Assembly: GCF_013033355.1 (NCBI RefSeq) | Contig: NZ_WQDY01000005.1 | Span: 223,841-287,840 of the forward strand | Source of the DNA: Ruegeria lacuscaerulensis | GTDB lineage: Bacteria > Pseudomonadota > Alphaproteobacteria > Rhodobacterales > Rhodobacteraceae | Reading direction: 5' to 3' | Length of the DNA: 64,000 nucleotides | Part shown: piece by piece, positions 25,839 through 34,727 of the stretch | Layout of the letters: each line of letters opens with the position of its first letter | How positions within the stretch are numbered: position 1 is the first letter of the stretch | Made by a program: the position numbers and the translations under genes | The notes under the pieces: generated by a model | The model's input: the letters and a program-made list of their open reading frames with translations, nothing else | Database searches by the model: none | What the model was told of the DNA's origin: nothing

Positions 25839-26897
25839 ATGCTGCGTTCCACGGTATGCGTTCTTGGCGCTGTTATGACTAGTCAGGTTGTTGCGGAACC
25901 GCCCAAGGTAGTTGCTGATATTGCGCCGATTCATTCGCTTGTTGCGCGCGTTATGGATGGTGTCGCGGAGCCCGTACTGATCGTGCCGCCTGGGGCGTCG
26001 CCTCACAGCCACGCGATGCGCCCGTCCGAGGCGCGCGCGTTGCAATCTGCTGACATTGTCTTTTGGGTTGGTGAGGAATTGACGCCTTGGATGGACAAGC
26101 CGCTGAGCACTTTGTCGGCAGGGTCAAAAAAGATTTCTTTGCTGGAGGTTGACGGTACGATCCTGCATGAATACCGCGATGTTGTTGAAGAGAGTGGTCA
26201 TGACGACCACACGGATCACGACGACCATGCTGGTCACAAGGACCACGAAGACCATGGTCATGAGGACCACGCGGATCATGATGACCATGGTCATGAGGAC
26301 CACGCGGATCATGATGACTATGCTGGTCACAAGGACCACGACGACCATGGTCATGATGATCATGCTCATGACCACGACGGAACAGACCCACATGCGTGGC
26401 TTGATCCGGAGAATGCGCGGACATGGGCTTTTGCGATTGCCAATATTCTTGCCGAGGTCGACATCGAAAATGCGCAGGCATACCAAGACAATGCCAAAGC
26501 GTTCGACAATGAATTGACTCTGCTTGGCGACCAGATCAACGCAGATTTGGCCGACATGAAGGCGCATCGTTTCATCACGTTCCACGACGCCTATCAGTAT
26601 TTCGAAAAGCGTTTTGGGTTGGAAACATCAGGCTCTGTCAGCTTGGGGGACGCGGCCAACCCCGGTCCCGCGCGCTTGGCAACGCTTCGGGAAAAAGTTT
26701 CAGAAGATCAAATAGACTGCGCTTTTGCCGAGCCTCAATACGACACCCGGCTGGTAGAGACCGCGATTGAGGGGTCAGGCGCCACGATCCTTGATCTGGA
26801 CCCTGTCGGAATCGCTGTTGATCCAGGTCCGAAGCTCTATCCCACGTTGTTGCAGGCTATGGCACAGAGCTTTTTGGTTTGCGCAAACGGGTCGTGA
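25839..26897 (+). CDS. znuA: Zinc ABC transporter substrate-binding protein
   Basis: A 352-residue periplasmic zinc-binding protein with signal peptide (cleavage near VVAE, residue 20). Likely metal ligands are H58 (SPHSHAMRPS), H185 (DPHAWLDP), the FITFHDAYQYF histidine and the late EPQYDTR acid. Between residues 121 and 179 lies an extreme His/Asp loop, longer than in most ZnuA, encoded by repeated DNA. The ATG at 25839 has an aggagg site. It diverges from zur across the operators. Confidence 0.95.
   Translation: MLRSTVCVLGAVMTSQVVAEPPKVVADIAPIHSLVARVMDGVAEPVLIVPPGASPHSHAMRPSEARALQSADIVFWVGEELTPWMDKPLSTLSAGSKKISLLEVDGTILHEYRDVVEESGHDDHTDHDDHAGHKDHEDHGHEDHADHDDHGHEDHADHDDYAGHKDHDDHGHDDHAHDHDGTDPHAWLDPENARTWAFAIANILAEVDIENAQAYQDNAKAFDNELTLLGDQINADLADMKAHRFITFHDAYQYFEKRFGLETSGSVSLGDAANPGPARLATLREKVSEDQIDCAFAEPQYDTRLVETAIEGSGATILDLDPVGIAVDPGPKLYPTLLQAMAQSFLVCANGS
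26223..26375 (+). repeat. Tandem repeats encoding the ZnuA His-rich loop
   Basis: A 33-base unit (start GACCATGGTCATGAGGACC) occurs exactly twice at 26250-26282 and 26283-26315. A 27-base block at 26223-26249 recurs at 26316-26342 with two changes (and is followed by a third, partial copy of the 33-base unit), giving a 93-base higher-order period. All units are multiples of three, so copy changes would keep the frame. Confidence 0.85.
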
Positions 26898-26912
26898 TTT
26901 TAACAGTTCGGC

Positions 26913-27254
26913 TCATGCTGTCTGTTCCTCACAAAACAATTCATAGACCACTTCGAGCATGCGTTTGGGGCGGTCATCAGCAAGGCGGTAATAGATCGCC
27001 TTGCCCTCGCGGCGCGGCATAACAAGCCCTTCAAGGCGAAGTCGTGACAACTGTTGCGACACAGCAGCCTGACGCGCTGACAGCAACTCTTCTAGCTCTG
27101 TCACAGATTTTTCGCCGGATATAAGATGACACAGGATCATCAGCCGTCCTTCGTGGCTGATCGCCTTCAGAAAATTCGAAGCCCGCGTCGCGCTTCCTGC
27201 AATGAGCTCGATGTTATCGTTTGGTATGTCCTGCTTAACCTGCGCCAGTGCCAT
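26913..27254 (-). CDS. ArsR-family regulator, SqrR/BigR type (sulfide/persulfide sensor)
   Basis: A 113-residue winged-helix repressor with the ArsR helix SARQAAVSQQLSRLRLEGL. It has exactly two cysteines, C42 (ILCHLISGEKS) and C108 (YELFCEEQ), the positions used for tetrasulfide-type sensing in BigR/SqrR; the metal-binding CxC of ArsR is absent. It should derepress sulfide-oxidation genes when persulfides accumulate. It lies 16 bases after the convergent znuA stop, not next to sulfur genes; a candidate target cluster is at 40.6-42.8 kb. Assignment to SqrR/BigR rests on the cysteine positions and overall sequence. Confidence 0.82.
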   Translation of the reverse strand: MALAQVKQDIPNDNIELIAGSATRASNFLKAISHEGRLMILCHLISGEKSVTELEELLSARQAAVSQQLSRLRLEGLVMPRREGKAIYYRLADDRPKRMLEVVYELFCEEQTA

Positions 27255-27592
27255 TATCTTGTCCTTTATGCCCAGTCGGGCGATGGTCTACGTAAAATCC
27301 GGACTCGGTTACTCGAGCCGCTTAAGTGCACATACTGACCAAATCTGTCCATATGCATGAATCAAAATGACGTGATGGGAAAGAGAGCATCCGCAGACAA
27401 AAGAAGCCCCTAGTTGAAAACGGGCAGTGGCGGTGTCGCGCCACGCAGAAACAACTGCCGATGGCCGACAAAAAGCAATGTGTTGATCAGAAGTCTCCAG
27501 CCCCCCTTGCAGCCCCTCTATGGCAACACTAAGACTCAGGTAACGTTTCTTCGGGTAAAGTCCCGATCCATAGCAAAGCAGGCAGGTTCCTA
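27255..27592. other. Intergenic region between the ArsR-type gene and clpP
   Basis: No supported gene. It must hold the divergent promoters of the SqrR-like gene and clpP. I see no convincing heat-shock promoter match by eye. Confidence 0.5.
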
Positions 27593-28225
27593 ATGTTTGA
27601 TCCCGTTGATACCTACATGAATACGCTCGTCCCCATGGTCGTTGAGCAGACCAGCCGGGGTGAGCGCGCCTATGATATTTTCTCGCGCCTGTTGAAAGAG
27701 CGGATCATTTTTATCAATGGCCCGATCCATGACGGAATGAGCCATCTGGTGGTGGCTCAGTTGCTGCATCTTGAGGCCGAGAATCCTAACAAAGAAATCT
27801 CAATCTACATCAATTCGCCTGGCGGTGTCGTGACAAGCGGTTTGTCGATTTACGACACAATGCAGTATATTAAACCTAAGTGTTCGACATTGGTGATCGG
27901 TCAGGCGGCCTCGATGGGGTCGGTTCTGTTGGCCGGGGGCGAGAAAGGAATGCGCTTTTCGCTGCCCAACAGCCGTATCATGGTGCACCAGCCCAGCGGC
28001 GGATATCAGGGGCAGGCGAGCGATATCATGATCCACGCCGCCGAGACGCAAAAGCTGAAAGATCGACTGTATGACATCTATGTGCGTCATACAGGGCAGA
28101 CAAAAAAGGCTGTTGAGAAAGCACTGGATCGCGACAACTTCATGAGCCCGGAAGAAGCAAAAGACTGGGGTCATATCGACGAAATCGTCGAAAACCGTGC
28201 GAAAATGGACGGCGAAGAGAGCTGA
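27593..28225 (+). CDS. clpP: ATP-dependent Clp protease proteolytic subunit
   Basis: A 210-residue serine protease forming the barrel of ClpXP/ClpAP. The catalytic serine is S107 ([14 protein letters not shown]) and the histidine H132 ([14 protein letters not shown]). Full length, with a short N-terminal propeptide before [10 protein letters not shown]. clpX follows 136 bases downstream with a hairpin between, so separate and shared transcripts are both possible. Confidence 0.97.
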   Translation: MFDPVDTYMNTLVPMVVEQTSRGERAYDIFSRLLKERIIFINGPIHDGMSHLVVAQLLHLEAENPNKEISIYINSPGGVVTSGLSIYDTMQYIKPKCSTLVIGQAASMGSVLLAGGEKGMRFSLPNSRIMVHQPSGGYQGQASDIMIHAAETQKLKDRLYDIYVRHTGQTKKAVEKALDRDNFMSPEEAKDWGHIDEIVENRAKMDGEES

Positions 28226-28233
28226 GAATAAGT

Positions 28234-28263
28234 CCTCGCGTCACGTGCGCGAGGTACATTTTT
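28234..28263 (+). terminator. Terminator-like hairpin after clpP
   Basis: Arms CCTCGCG (28234-28240) and CGCGAGG (28248-28254), loop TCACGTG, followed after a short gap by TTTTT. It begins 9 bases after the clpP stop, so clpP may terminate here in part. Confidence 0.65.
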
Positions 28264-28315
28264 GAGATTGTAGCCGCCTCAGTGGTGGCCTAAGCTGCAG
28301 CAACATGCGGCAAGC

Positions 28316-28335
28316 GCGGCCCCGGGCGGGGCCGC
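28316..28335 (+). promoter_or_regulatory. GC-rich hairpin in the clpX leader
   Basis: Perfect arms GCGGCCCC (28316-28323) and GGGGCCGC (28328-28335) with a gggc loop, ending 25 bases before the clpX ATG and with no T-run. It could stabilise or pace the clpX message; no known element recognised. Confidence 0.5.
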
Positions 28336-28360
28336 AGGGACGAAGCCCGAAAGGTAGAAC

Positions 28361-29626
28361 ATGGCGACGAATTCAGGCGGTGACGGCAAAAACACGCTCT
28401 ACTGTAGCTTCTGCGGCAAGAGCCAGCATGAGGTGCGCAAGCTGATTGCCGGACCCACAGTGTTTATCTGTGACGAATGCGTCGAACTGTGCATGGACAT
28501 CATCCGCGAAGAGACAAAGGCCAGCGGCCTGAAATCCAGCGACGGAGTGCCGACACCCAAGGATATCTGCGAAGTGCTGGACGATTACGTGATCGGTCAG
28601 GCCACGGCCAAGCGGGTCCTGTCGGTGGCCGTGCACAACCACTACAAGCGTCTGAACCACGCGCAGAAGGCGGGCAGCGATATTGAGCTTGCCAAGTCCA
28701 ACATCCTTCTGATTGGCCCCACGGGGTGCGGCAAGACGCTGCTGGCCCAAACTCTGGCGCGAATTCTGGATGTGCCGTTCACCATGGCGGATGCGACGAC
28801 TCTGACCGAAGCGGGATACGTGGGTGAGGACGTCGAAAACATCATTCTGAAACTGCTGCAGGCGTCCGAATACAATGTCGAACGTGCGCAGCGCGGCATC
28901 GTCTATATCGACGAGGTCGACAAGATTACGCGCAAATCTGAAAACCCGTCGATCACGCGCGACGTATCGGGTGAGGGTGTACAGCAGGCGCTGCTGAAAC
29001 TGATGGAAGGCACCGTGGCCAGCGTTCCGCCGCAGGGCGGGCGTAAGCATCCGCAGCAGGAGTTCCTGCAGGTGGACACGACCAACATCCTGTTTATATG
29101 CGGCGGTGCATTTGCCGGTCTGGACAGGATCATTGCACAGCGTGGCAAGGGCTCGGCCATGGGTTTCGGGGCAGACGTGCGTGACAATGATGAGCGTGGC
29201 GTCGGTGAGATTTTCAAGGATCTGGAACCTGAGGATCTGTTGAAATTTGGCCTGATCCCTGAATTTGTTGGACGTCTGCCGGTTCTGGCAACGCTTGAGG
29301 ATCTGGACGAGGATGCTCTGGTCACGATCCTGACCAAGCCCAAGAACGCGCTGGTCAAGCAATATCAGCGCCTGTTTGAACTGGAAGATGCCGAGCTGGC
29401 CTTTACCGATGATGCGCTCAAGGCGATTGCCAAGAAAGCCATCGAACGGAAAACCGGGGCACGTGGTTTGCGTTCGATTCTGGAAGACATCCTGCTGGAT
29501 ACGATGTTCGAGCTTCCGGGTCTGAAAAACGTGACCGAAGTTGTGGTCAACGAAGAGGCCGTGACATCTGAATCGCAGCCTCTAATCATTTATGCGGATG
29601 CGGCCGAATCTGCTTCGGCGGGTTAA
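28361..29626 (+). CDS. clpX: ATP-dependent Clp protease ATP-binding subunit ClpX
   Basis: A 421-residue AAA+ unfoldase. The N-terminal zinc-binding domain has two CxxC pairs (CSFCGKSQ and CDECVELC, residues 14-42). Walker [15 protein letters not shown] is near residue 120, Walker [10 protein letters not shown] near 185 and sensor region [13 protein letters not shown] near 370. It feeds tagged proteins to ClpP. An aaaggt site precedes the ATG. A terminator follows. Confidence 0.98.
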   Translation: MATNSGGDGKNTLYCSFCGKSQHEVRKLIAGPTVFICDECVELCMDIIREETKASGLKSSDGVPTPKDICEVLDDYVIGQATAKRVLSVAVHNHYKRLNHAQKAGSDIELAKSNILLIGPTGCGKTLLAQTLARILDVPFTMADATTLTEAGYVGEDVENIILKLLQASEYNVERAQRGIVYIDEVDKITRKSENPSITRDVSGEGVQQALLKLMEGTVASVPPQGGRKHPQQEFLQVDTTNILFICGGAFAGLDRIIAQRGKGSAMGFGADVRDNDERGVGEIFKDLEPEDLLKFGLIPEFVGRLPVLATLEDLDEDALVTILTKPKNALVKQYQRLFELEDAELAFTDDALKAIAKKAIERKTGARGLRSILEDILLDTMFELPGLKNVTEVVVNEEAVTSESQPLIIYADAAESASAG

Positions 29627-29649
29627 GACCTTACATATCTGATCCATGC

Positions 29650-29673
29650 GGCGCGGTTCTCCGCGCCGTTTTC
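29650..29673 (+). terminator. clpX terminator
   Basis: Perfect 7-base arms GGCGCGG (29650-29656) and CCGCGCC (29661-29667), tetraloop ttct, followed by gttttctt. It lies between clpX and the RidA gene. Confidence 0.85.
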
Positions 29674-29689
29674 TTATGAGGATACTGAA

Positions 29690-30049
29690 ATGATCAAGCG
29701 CATCTCATCAGGTGGCGAATTTGAACCTAAGCTAGGGTATTGCCGCGCCGTGGTTGCCGGAGGTTGGGTGCACGTCTCTGGTACTGTCGGGCAGGGTGAT
29801 ACCGTGGTTGAGCAGTGCCGTTCGGCACTGACGGTGATTGAAAAGGCACTGACCGAAGCTGGTGCAGGCTTTTCAGACGTCGTTCGTGTAACTTACATGT
29901 TACCCGACAAGGCTGAGTTTGAGCCATGCTGGCCAATTTTGAGCGAGACATTTGGTGCGAATCCTCCGGCCGCAACAATGATCGAATGCGATTTGATCGA
30001 CCCGAAATACCGAATTGAAATAGAAGTGACCGCGTATTTGCCGGAATAG
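29690..30049 (+). CDS. RidA (YjgF/UK114) family protein
   Basis: A 119-residue trimer-forming protein. The family pattern [17 protein letters not shown] near residue 15 and the C-terminal [12 protein letters not shown] strand are present. RidA proteins hydrolyse reactive enamine/imine intermediates; this belongs to a subgroup lacking the exact canonical C-terminal motif, so activity is uncertain. A tgagga site precedes the ATG and the clpX terminator lies just upstream, so it is probably transcribed separately. Confidence 0.85.
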   Translation: MIKRISSGGEFEPKLGYCRAVVAGGWVHVSGTVGQGDTVVEQCRSALTVIEKALTEAGAGFSDVVRVTYMLPDKAEFEPCWPILSETFGANPPAATMIECDLIDPKYRIEIEVTAYLPE

Positions 30050-30128
30050 GGGGTGCGGTCCTTGTGACACTGGACCTTGGCGCGCCTTTGGTCCATATCT
30101 GCGGAAACAGAATTGCCGGAGGCAGCCC

Positions 30129-30512
30129 ATGGGGATCCTGAACAGTCTTTTGCGAGCCGTGACCTGGTGGAACGGGGCCACTCTGAACACGCAGATTTAC
30201 ACTGCGCGCAAGGGTGAAAAGGTCGGCGAGGACAACCAGGGCAATGTGTTCTACCGCAATGCGGATGACAGCAAGCGCTGGGTCATTTTCAATGGCGAAG
30301 CCGAGGCGAGCCGTGTCGATCCTGACTGGCATGGTTGGCTGCACCGTACATGGGACGAGCCCCCGACTGACAAACCATTGCCGCACAAATCGTGGGAAAA
30401 ACCACATCAGGAAAACCTGACCGGTTCGGCGCTTGCCTATACTCCTGCAGGGTCCCTGCGTCGCCCGGACCCGATTGAACGTTCCGATTACGAGGCTTGG
30501 AGCCCCGAATAA
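30129..30512 (+). CDS. NDUFA12-type subunit of NADH:ubiquinone oxidoreductase
   Basis: A 127-residue homologue of the mitochondrial complex I accessory subunit NDUFA12 (B17.2), typical of alphaproteobacteria. Diagnostic stretch: [18 protein letters not shown] near residue 60. It is peripheral to the matrix-side arm. A ggaggc site precedes the ATG. It leads a tight cluster with mlaD and the DUF2155 gene, a gene order widespread in this class. Confidence 0.94.
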   Translation: MGILNSLLRAVTWWNGATLNTQIYTARKGEKVGEDNQGNVFYRNADDSKRWVIFNGEAEASRVDPDWHGWLHRTWDEPPTDKPLPHKSWEKPHQENLTGSALAYTPAGSLRRPDPIERSDYEAWSPE

Positions 30513-30524
30513 ACGAGGCAAATT

Positions 30525-30974
30525 ATGTCGAGCTACAATGTTTCCGAAGTCCTGGTTGGCGGCGCCGTGTTGGCCTGTGCCGTTGCTTTTGGGGTCTATG
30601 CCAGCCAGTCCACCGGCCTGTCGCAAGGTGGTACGGGTTATGAACTGGGCGCATCTTTCCGGTCGCTTGAAGGCGTCGGTGTTGGAACAGATGTGCGATT
30701 GGCCGGGGTCAAGATCGGTACTGTAACGGACGTAACGCTCAACTCCGAAACCTACCGGGCGGATACGACGTTTTCGATCTCGGACGGTATTCTGGTTCCG
30801 GATGACAGCGCGATTGTAATTTCGTCCGAGGGATTGTTGGGCGGTAACTTCGTTGAAGTGATGCCGGGCGGCTCGCCTTTCTATTTCGAGCCTGGGGATC
30901 AGGTCACTGATACCCAGGGCGCGGTCAGTCTGATTTCGCTTCTGGTCAAGTTTGTCGCCGGGGATGGCAGCTAA
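30525..30974 (+). CDS. mlaD: MlaD-like lipid-transport protein, MCE domain
   Basis: A 149-residue protein with one N-terminal membrane helix (LVGGAVLACAVAFGVYA) and a periplasmic MCE domain (LEGVGVGTDVRLAGVKIG, then GLLGGNFVEVMPGG). MlaD forms a hexameric ring of the phospholipid transporter that keeps the outer membrane asymmetric. The rest of the mla system is not here. Its stop overlaps the next start as TAATG. Confidence 0.92.
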   Translation: MSSYNVSEVLVGGAVLACAVAFGVYASQSTGLSQGGTGYELGASFRSLEGVGVGTDVRLAGVKIGTVTDVTLNSETYRADTTFSISDGILVPDDSAIVISSEGLLGGNFVEVMPGGSPFYFEPGDQVTDTQGAVSLISLLVKFVAGDGS

Positions 30975-31342
30975 TGCGGCGTCTCGCCATTGTGCTTGCC
31001 ATGCTGGCCGCCACGGGCGCATCGGCGCAGCAAAAAGTCCAGTCGGGGCCGGGTGCGATGCTGCGTGGGTTGGACAAGGTCAGCGGCCAAACCGTTGACG
31101 TCGAGATGCGGAACGGTGAAACACAGCCCGTTTTTGGTCTGGACGTCGCGTTGGGCGATTGCCGCTATCCGGCCGAGAACCCGACAGGTGATGCTTTTGC
31201 CTATCTCACGATTTGGGAAAATGGCAAGACTGACCAACTGTTTGACGGTTGGATGATCGCCACGTCACCGGCGCTGAATGCACTGGACCATTCGCGCTAC
31301 GACGTTTGGGTTATTCGTTGTATAACGCCATCCGGCGATTGA
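30974..31342 (+). CDS. DUF2155 secreted protein
   Basis: A 122-residue protein with signal peptide (MRRLAIVLAMLAATGASA). The mature domain contains GLDVALGDCRYPAENPTGDAF and ends with YDVWVIRCITPSGD; two cysteines may pair. The family is alphaproteobacterial and uncharacterised. Translation is coupled to mlaD, suggesting an envelope role. Its 3' end overlaps the convergent aat gene by 46 bases. Confidence 0.88.
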   Translation: MRRLAIVLAMLAATGASAQQKVQSGPGAMLRGLDKVSGQTVDVEMRNGETQPVFGLDVALGDCRYPAENPTGDAFAYLTIWENGKTDQLFDGWMIATSPALNALDHSRYDVWVIRCITPSGD

Positions 31343-31929
31343 GTTAAGTCGGCGGTAAAATCCGCGCTGGCGCTGATCGCCTTTTCCAGTTCTTGCCGAT
31401 ATTGCGTGCGGGGTATTTCTATCGCACCCAAAGAGGCCAGATGCGCTGTCAGAAATTGGGTGTCGAACAGATGAAATCCTGTTCTGCGAAGCCTGTCTGT
31501 CAGATAGGCCAATGCGATCTTTGACGCATCCGTTCGTCGCGAAAACATGCTTTCGCCGAAAAACGCGGCCCCAAGGCAAACGCCATAGACGCCGCCTATC
31601 AGGGCCGATTCCTCCCACACTTCCAGCGAGTGTGCATGGCCCGTTTGATGTAGGTGTTGGTACAGGTTGCGCAACTCGTCATTGATCCACGTGTCGGCGC
31701 GGTCGGCGCAGCCATCGACGACCCCAGCGAAGTCCCGGTTGATCGTGATGGAGAACCCGCTGTTGCGTATGCGCCGCGCCAAACTGCGGGAAATGTGGAA
31801 TCCGTCCAGCGGGAACACACCGCGAAATTTGGGGTCGACCCAGAACAGCTCGGGGTCATCGCGATGCTCAGCCATCGGGAAAATGCCGATGGAGTAGCCG
31901 TGCAGTAAGAGGTCGGGGGTCAGGCTCAT
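31297..31929 (-). CDS. aat: Leucyl/phenylalanyl-tRNA-protein transferase
   Basis: A 210-residue enzyme that adds Leu or Phe to N-terminal Arg/Lys, marking proteins for ClpAP via ClpS (N-end rule). Motifs GYSIGIFPMAEH at the N-terminus, FWVDPKFRGVFPLDGFH and GHAHSLEVWE near residue 98, and GGVYGVCLGAAFFGESMFS near 115 are intact. It lies downstream of accC with a hairpin between. Convergent overlap of 46 bases with the DUF2155 gene. Confidence 0.96.
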   Translation of the reverse strand: MSLTPDLLLHGYSIGIFPMAEHRDDPELFWVDPKFRGVFPLDGFHISRSLARRIRNSGFSITINRDFAGVVDGCADRADTWINDELRNLYQHLHQTGHAHSLEVWEESALIGGVYGVCLGAAFFGESMFSRRTDASKIALAYLTDRLRRTGFHLFDTQFLTAHLASLGAIEIPRTQYRQELEKAISASADFTADLTQSPDGVIQRITQTS

Positions 31930-31941
31930 ACTGGAATCTCA

Positions 31942-31971
31942 AAGGGCGAAAGGTAAAAACCCTTCGCCCTT
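31942..31971. terminator. Hairpin between accC and aat
   Basis: Arms AAGGGCGAA and TTCGCCCTT (31942-31950, 31963-31971) are perfect, with a 12-base loop. On the minus strand it follows the accC stop and precedes the aat start; the trailing T-run is short, so it may only attenuate read-through. Confidence 0.55.
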
Positions 31972-31977
31972 AGTATG

Positions 31978-33327
31978 TTAGTCTGCCATGTTCTCGGCAA
32001 GCCACTTTTCCAGCCAATGGATGTTGTAGTCACCGCTGTGAAGATCAGGCTCTTGCAGCAGGGCGTGAAACAGAGGCACGGTCGTGTCGATACCATCCAC
32101 GATCAGCTCGCCCAAGGCACGTTCCAGTCGCGCCAGCGCCTCGGCCCGGTCGCGACCCTGTACGATCAGCTTGGCAATAAGTGAGTCGTAATAGGGCGGG
32201 ATCGAGTATCCGTCATATAGCGCCGAATCCATCCGCACGCCCAGACCGCCGGGCGCGTGATAGGCCGTGATCTTGCCGGGGCAGGGCGAGAAGTTGGGCA
32301 ATTTTTCCGCGTTGATCCGAACTTCGATGGCGTGGCCGTTGATTTCCAGATCGTCCTGGCCGAAGGACATCGGCAGACCCGAAGCGACGCGGATTTGTTC
32401 GCGCACCAGATCGACGCCGAAGATGCCTTCGGTCACCGGGTGTTCCACCTGCAGACGGGTGTTCATTTCGATGAAATAGAACTCGCCGTTTTCATACAGG
32501 AACTCGATGGTGCCCGCGCCGATATAGTTGATCTTGGCGACTGCATCGGCACAAATCTTGCCGATCTTTGCGCGTTCTTCGGGGGTGATGCAGGGGCCGG
32601 GGGCCTCTTCGAACACCTTCTGATGGCGACGTTGCAGCGAGCAGTCGCGCTCACCCAGATGAACGGCTTTGCCTTTACCGTCGCCAAAGACCTGAATTTC
32701 GATATGGCGCGGCGTGGTGAGGTATTTCTCGATATAGACCTCGTCATTGCCAAAGGCGGCTTTGCCTTCGGCGCGAGCGGTCATGAAGGCGCTTTCCATC
32801 TCATCCGCCGTCTGTGCGACTTTCATGCCGCGCCCACCACCACCGGCAGTGGCCTTGATAATGACGGGATAGCCGAATTCTTCACCAATGCGCTTGGCGT
32901 CTTCCAGCGTCGGAACGCCGCCGTCGGAGCCGGGAACACAAGGAACACCAAGGGCTTTCATCGTGTCCTTGGCGGTGATCTTGTCACCCATCACGCGAAT
33001 ATGTTCAGCGGTGGGGCCGATGAAGGTGATGCCGTGGTCTTCGACGATCTGCACGAACTCGGCATTCTCGGACAGAAAGCCATAGCCGGGGTGGATCGCC
33101 TGTGCGCCGGTGATCTCGCAGGCCGAGATGATGGCGGGCACGGACAGGTAGCTTTGCGGGCTGGGCGGAGGGCCGATGCACACCGATTCGTCCGCCATGC
33201 GCACATGCATCGCGTCACTGTCGGCTGTTGAATGCACGGCGACCGTTTTAATCCCCATCTCGCGCGCGGCGCGGATGACGCGCAGGGCGATCTCGCCTCG
33301 GTTGGCAATCAGGATTTTGTCGAACAT
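31978..33327 (-). CDS. accC: Biotin carboxylase of acetyl-CoA carboxylase
   Basis: A 449-residue ATP-grasp enzyme that carboxylates biotin on AccB, the first step of fatty acid synthesis. Glycine-rich ATP loop [12 protein letters not shown] near residue 160, [14 protein letters not shown] near 288 and RINAEKL near 340 are present. It starts 9 bases after the accB stop, so the two are one operon. Confidence 0.98.
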   Translation of the reverse strand: MFDKILIANRGEIALRVIRAAREMGIKTVAVHSTADSDAMHVRMADESVCIGPPPSPQSYLSVPAIISACEITGAQAIHPGYGFLSENAEFVQIVEDHGITFIGPTAEHIRVMGDKITAKDTMKALGVPCVPGSDGGVPTLEDAKRIGEEFGYPVIIKATAGGGGRGMKVAQTADEMESAFMTARAEGKAAFGNDEVYIEKYLTTPRHIEIQVFGDGKGKAVHLGERDCSLQRRHQKVFEEAPGPCITPEERAKIGKICADAVAKINYIGAGTIEFLYENGEFYFIEMNTRLQVEHPVTEGIFGVDLVREQIRVASGLPMSFGQDDLEINGHAIEVRINAEKLPNFSPCPGKITAYHAPGGLGVRMDSALYDGYSIPPYYDSLIAKLIVQGRDRAEALARLERALGELIVDGIDTTVPLFHALLQEPDLHSGDYNIHWLEKWLAENMAD

Positions 33328-33336
33328 GGGCCCGCC

Positions 33337-33834
33337 TTACTCAACGATGACCAGAGGGGTGCCGAATTCCACAGCGTCGCCGTCACCGACCAGAATACGC
33401 TTGATGGTGCCCGATTTGGGCGCGTGGATGTGGTTCATAGTTTTCATCGCTTCGACGATCAGCAACGTGTCGCCTTCTGACACCGATGCGCCGACCGAGA
33501 TGAACGAAGGCGCGCCCGGTTCGGGCTGCATATAGACGGTGCCCACCATAGGCGAGGTCACAGCACCGGGATGGCTGGCCGGATCTTCCTGCGCTGCGGG
33601 GGCCTCGGGTGCAGCAGGGGCTGCTGCTGCAGGGGCTGCTACGGGTGCAGCAGCGGGAACGGCCATCTGAACCGGCGCGGCCGCAGCCTGGGTCATACGG
33701 CTGACGCGGACGTTCAGGCTGTCTTCTTCGCCATACTCGCGTTTGACCTGCAATTCGGTCAGGTCATTTTCTCGCAGCAGTTCAGCCAGAGCTTTGATGA
33801 ATGCCACGTCCGCTTCGTGTTTGGTGTCTGTCAT
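33337..33834 (-). CDS. accB: Biotin carboxyl carrier protein
   Basis: A 165-residue carrier. An N-terminal assembly region (residues 1-45) is joined by an Ala/Pro-rich linker (about 50-85) to the biotinyl domain; the biotinylated lysine is K131 in [10 protein letters not shown]. It works with AccC and the AccAD transferase, which is not in the window. Short coding repeats of gcagc make the linker. Confidence 0.97.
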   Translation of the reverse strand: MTDTKHEADVAFIKALAELLRENDLTELQVKREYGEEDSLNVRVSRMTQAAAAPVQMAVPAAAPVAAPAAAAPAAPEAPAAQEDPASHPGAVTSPMVGTVYMQPEPGAPSFISVGASVSEGDTLLIVEAMKTMNHIHAPKSGTIKRILVGDGDAVEFGTPLVIVE

Positions 33835-33984
33835 GAGTGTCCTCGACGGTTCCCCTTTGGCCCGTCTGTGCGTTGCGGGCTTTGGTCTGATTACGCAGCG
33901 TTATAAGCCAAGCGCACTGCCATGAAAAGCGCGTCTCGACCTGTCGCGGTGCGGTTTTGGTCGAGTAATTCAAGCAAAAAGTCG

Positions 33985-34521
33985 CTAAAGCGGCATTCCA
34001 GAGAGTTTCGCCACAAGTTCAGGTAGTTTTCGGGCGCCGAATTTCTCAAGCAGGCGAGCGCGGTAGGCTTCGATAGTGCGGTAACTCAGGCCCAGTTCGA
34101 CGCCGATTTCCTTGGCGGATAAGCCGCGGCATGAAAGAATAGCAACCTCGCGTTCGCGCTGAGTTAGTTCGACCAGAGGGCGTTCCTCGGAGATGTCGGA
34201 AAAGCTCCAGATGCCGTGTCGGAACGGGTCGTCAGGGGTCAAGGATCGTCCACGCGCGCGGCACCAGAACAGATCGCCATTGCGTCGACGCATGACTCGT
34301 TCATCCGTGTAGTAGCCTGTGCCGCGCATCACCTGCAGGCTGCGCGCGCCGATCCTCTCCCAATCCGCGACTGATGGGTAAAGGTGCAGCAGCGGCATAT
34401 TGCGGTACTCTGTTTCTTCCCCGCCAAACGTACGCGCGAATTGCAGGTTGCAGCGCCGGATGATCCGGTTCTCCAGCTCTACAAGGCCAATGGGGGCGTA
34501 TTCGAACGCAGGGTCACTCAT
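33985..34521 (-). CDS. PAS-LuxR transcriptional regulator
   Basis: A 178-residue regulator: a PAS-like domain (residues 1-115, with RRRNGDLFWCRARGRSLTP) followed by a LuxR-type HTH (LTQREREVAILSCRGLSAKE, then GLSYRTIEAYRARLLEK). No receiver domain. The PAS part would sense a small ligand or redox state; C88 is a conspicuous candidate. The 206-base AT-rich gap to the ScfR-type gene holds both divergent promoters. Confidence 0.85.
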   Translation of the reverse strand: MSDPAFEYAPIGLVELENRIIRRCNLQFARTFGGEETEYRNMPLLHLYPSVADWERIGARSLQVMRGTGYYTDERVMRRRNGDLFWCRARGRSLTPDDPFRHGIWSFSDISEERPLVELTQREREVAILSCRGLSAKEIGVELGLSYRTIEAYRARLLEKFGARKLPELVAKLSGMPL

Positions 34522-34727
34522 GCTTGCATCGTGCCGGGAATTGACACGGAATTGAAGGGGTTGGGCTCAGAAACTGACGTTTCGGGCGCGAGCGTGCGTT
34601 CTGTCAGAATTGTTAACTATGTAAATAGAGATTGAAAACTAGTCCTTAAGTAAAAGTATTTATTGAATAGTTCTGAAAATAGAAGGTAGGTTAGTCGCGG
34701 AATATGCCTTTGGGGAGGGGCCAAAAC

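Noticed and set aside
28373..29362. 329-codon minus-strand open frame inside clpX
   Set aside because: Complete overlap with a well-recognised AAA+ gene; only an antisense shadow.
29727..31022. 431-codon minus-strand open frame over RidA, NDUFA12 and mlaD
   Set aside because: Three recognisable genes occupy the other strand; the frame has no domain and an improbable composition.
32257..33231. 324-codon plus-strand open frame inside accC
   Set aside because: The minus strand encodes full-length biotin carboxylase; the opposing frame has no motifs.
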